A program made the position numbers and the translations under genes. From NCBI GenBank assembly GCA_963827905.1, contig CAWHCB010000002.1, positions 1 to 64,000 on the forward strand: a DNA stretch of 64,000 bases, written 5' to 3'. Positions within the stretch are counted from its first letter, which is position 1; the number at the start of each line of letters is the position of its first letter. Origin of the DNA: JACXTP01 sp963827905. GTDB taxonomy: Archaea > Thermoplasmatota > Thermoplasmata > Methanomassiliicoccales > UBA472. Below are positions 62,530-64,000 of the stretch, in pieces. The notes under the pieces were generated by a model. The model ran no database searches. It was given only the letters and a program-made list of their open reading frames with translations, and was not told the origin of the DNA.

Positions 62530-64000
62530 ATGAACAAGAAACCCAACATCCTGATGATCGTGACCGATCAGGAATATGCCCACCAGTCCATGCCGGCGGA
62601 ATTTGCTTTGCACGCCCGGGACCGCATTCGCGCCCGCGGGGTCACGTTCAACCATCACCATTGCACCACCACCGTGTGCACCCCTTCTCGATCGGTGATG
62701 CTGACGGGCCGGCATACGCCGCACACCCGCATGTTTGACAACACCAATTTCGCCTGGATCGACGACATGAAGGCCGATCCGAAAACCTTGCCCACCATCG
62801 GCCATATGCTCCGCGATCTGGGCTATCACACCGTCTACAAGGGCAAGTGGCACCTCTCGGAGATCCCCGCCAAGGGCTCCCATGCGGCGATGGAACCCTA
62901 CGGTTTTTCCGAGTATCAGGACTGGGGCGATGCGCAGGGCGAGCCTATGGATGGAATCAAGAAGGATCCGCTGATTGCGACCGAAGCCGTGGACTGGCTG
63001 GAAAAGCGCGCCTCTCAAGTCGCCGCCGCCAAACCCTGGTTCATGAGCGTGAACTTCGTTAACCCGCACGATGTGATGTTTTTTGACACCGACGGGGAAG
63101 GAACGGTCCAGGCCAAAAGCATGTTCCCGATCTTCAGCGCGCCGGATACGCCGCTGTACCGCCAGAAATGGAAGACCAGTCTGCCGGCCTCGTTCTTTGA
63201 CGACCTGGAGGGGCAGCCGCCGGCCGTCCGCAGTTACAAGCGCCTGTGTGACGTGTACTATGGCCAGATTCCGGAGGAACGCCGGGACATGTGGCACAAC
63301 CACGTTAATTACTACCTCAACTGCCTTCTCGACGTGGACCGTCACATCGGGGCGGTGCTGGATGCGCTGGAAGCGAGCGGCCAGGCCGACAACACGATAG
63401 TCATCTTTACGGCGGATCACGGCGAGCAGGGCGGTGCCCATCACCTGCGCCAGAAGGGCAGCGTGGCGTTTCAGGAGACCGTCAACGTGCCGCTGGTGAT
63501 TGCCGATCCGCGCCACCCCGGCGGAAACCGGACGGATGCGGTGGGATCGCATCTCGATCTGGTACCCACGATCCTGGCGTTTGCCGGCCTGTCGGAGAAC
63601 GAGCGGCGGAAGCGCTACCCGCTCCTGAAAGGCCATGACCTCTCGAACGTGGTGCGCGATCCCGCTGCTGTCGGGCCCCGCGGCAGCAGCGAGAAGCCCG
63701 GCCTGGGCTGCCTGATGACTTACGACATGATCGCCACCATCGATGCGGAATGGTTCAGCCGCAACGCGCCCAGGGTGTTTGATGCACGCCGCCGCCCAGG
63801 CCGGGAAGGAGTTTCACCGCGGTAGGGAGGCGTTCAAAGGCCTCATCAACGAGATCGGTATGCCGGATCCTGAAAAGCGCGAACTGTTCCGCGGCGTGTT
63901 CGATGGCCGCTACAAGCTGGTCCGCTACTTCGGGCTGGGCAACTACAACCTGCCCGCATCGGTCCAGCAGCTTCTGGCCGACAACGACGTCGCCCTCTAC
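62530..64000 (+). CDS. Arylsulfatase family protein (frameshifted, runs off the window)
   Basis: A sulfatase with the formylglycine site C50-T-P-S-R in TVCTPSRSVMLTGRHTPHTR. N-terminal metal ligands are in PNILMIVTDQEY, and the later block IVIFTADHGEQGGAHHLRQK is conserved. Matching a sulfatase-maturing enzyme would be needed for activity; none is seen here. Near 63781 an extra G breaks the frame; the protein continues MHAAAQAGKEFHRGREAFKG and VFDGRYKLVRYFGLGNYNLP to the window edge. Sulfatases are unusual in methanogens and common in Bacteroidetes, Planctomycetes and other bacteria, so this gene is probably acquired or from a chimeric contig end. Confidence 0.88.

Overview
The window looks like a piece of a Thermoplasmatota archaeal chromosome, most likely a Methanomassiliicoccales-type hydrogenotrophic methylotroph or a close relative. 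The supporting signs are archaeal ribosomal proteins (S4e, S8e, L19e, L32e, L37ae), Cbf5, SBDS, an exosome, KEOPS Pcc1 and FtsZ. Also consistent are two geranylgeranyl-reductase-type flavoproteins of ether-lipid metabolism, an aIF2-beta with a C-terminal TRAM domain, an hdrA-mvhDGA operon, and a 16S rRNA gene with no 23S gene behind it. The lineage call is inference; the 16S gene would settle it. Base composition is GC-rich in the genes and AT-rich at promoters, where TATA boxes often lie only 25-35 bases before the start codon.

Layout. 0.2-4.1 kb: polyphosphate kinase 2 and a P-type ATPase (+). 4.2-7.3 kb: DUF2284 protein, degenerate RecA/RadA-like protein, MBL-fold (beta-CASP-like) nuclease, small membrane protein. 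7.2-22.9 kb (-): one long ribosomal operon, rpl3 through secY, an EMC3/DUF106 insertase-like gene, cytidylate kinase and cbf5, with RNase P subunit Rpp29 and eIF1/SUI1 inside it. 23.2-30.6 kb: small conserved protein, RaSEA archaeosine enzyme, CoA-disulfide-reductase-like flavoprotein, aldehyde dehydrogenase, two geranylgeranyl reductases and a membrane protein. 30.7-35.5 kb: glutamine synthetase with a palindromic upstream region, a thioredoxin-fold/thioredoxin-reductase fusion, TyrRS. 35.5-43.6 kb (-): ftsZ, RNase P Pop5, proteasome alpha, SBDS, exosome Rrp4/Rrp41/Rrp42, L37ae, RpoP, Pcc1, prefoldin beta, DHH phosphoesterase, plus a cysteine-rich RING-like/zinc-ribbon protein. 44.1-50.1 kb (+): hdrA-mvhD-mvhG-mvhA, the electron-bifurcating hydrogenase/heterodisulfide reductase module. 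50.2-58.8 kb: phosphoesterases, NAD(P)HX repair enzyme, DUF211, SRP19, S8e, presenilin-type protease, HExxH protease, aIF2-beta, CTP synthase. 59.0-60.5 kb (-): 16S rRNA. 61.0 kb: tRNA-Ser(GCT). 61.1-64.0 kb: an accessory segment with small ORFs, a transposase-like N-terminus, an amidohydrolase fragment and an arylsulfatase running off the window.

A dominant technical feature is about 29 frameshifts in about 20 genes, including single-copy essential genes (secY, rpsC, rplV, rplE, rplX, rplO, pyrG, rrp4, rrp41). Nearly all behave as one extra base, often in a GG/GGG or CC/CCC run. They are best read as sequencing or assembly error, and split genes are annotated here as single loci.

For novelty, the strongest candidates are: a two-state hairpin arrangement over the rpl3 ribosome-binding site, a RING-like C4HC3 finger fused to zinc ribbons next to ftsZ, a RadA relative without a P-loop, nested palindromes upstream of glnA, and a P2-type ATPase that has lost calcium-binding residues and sits beside polyphosphate kinase.
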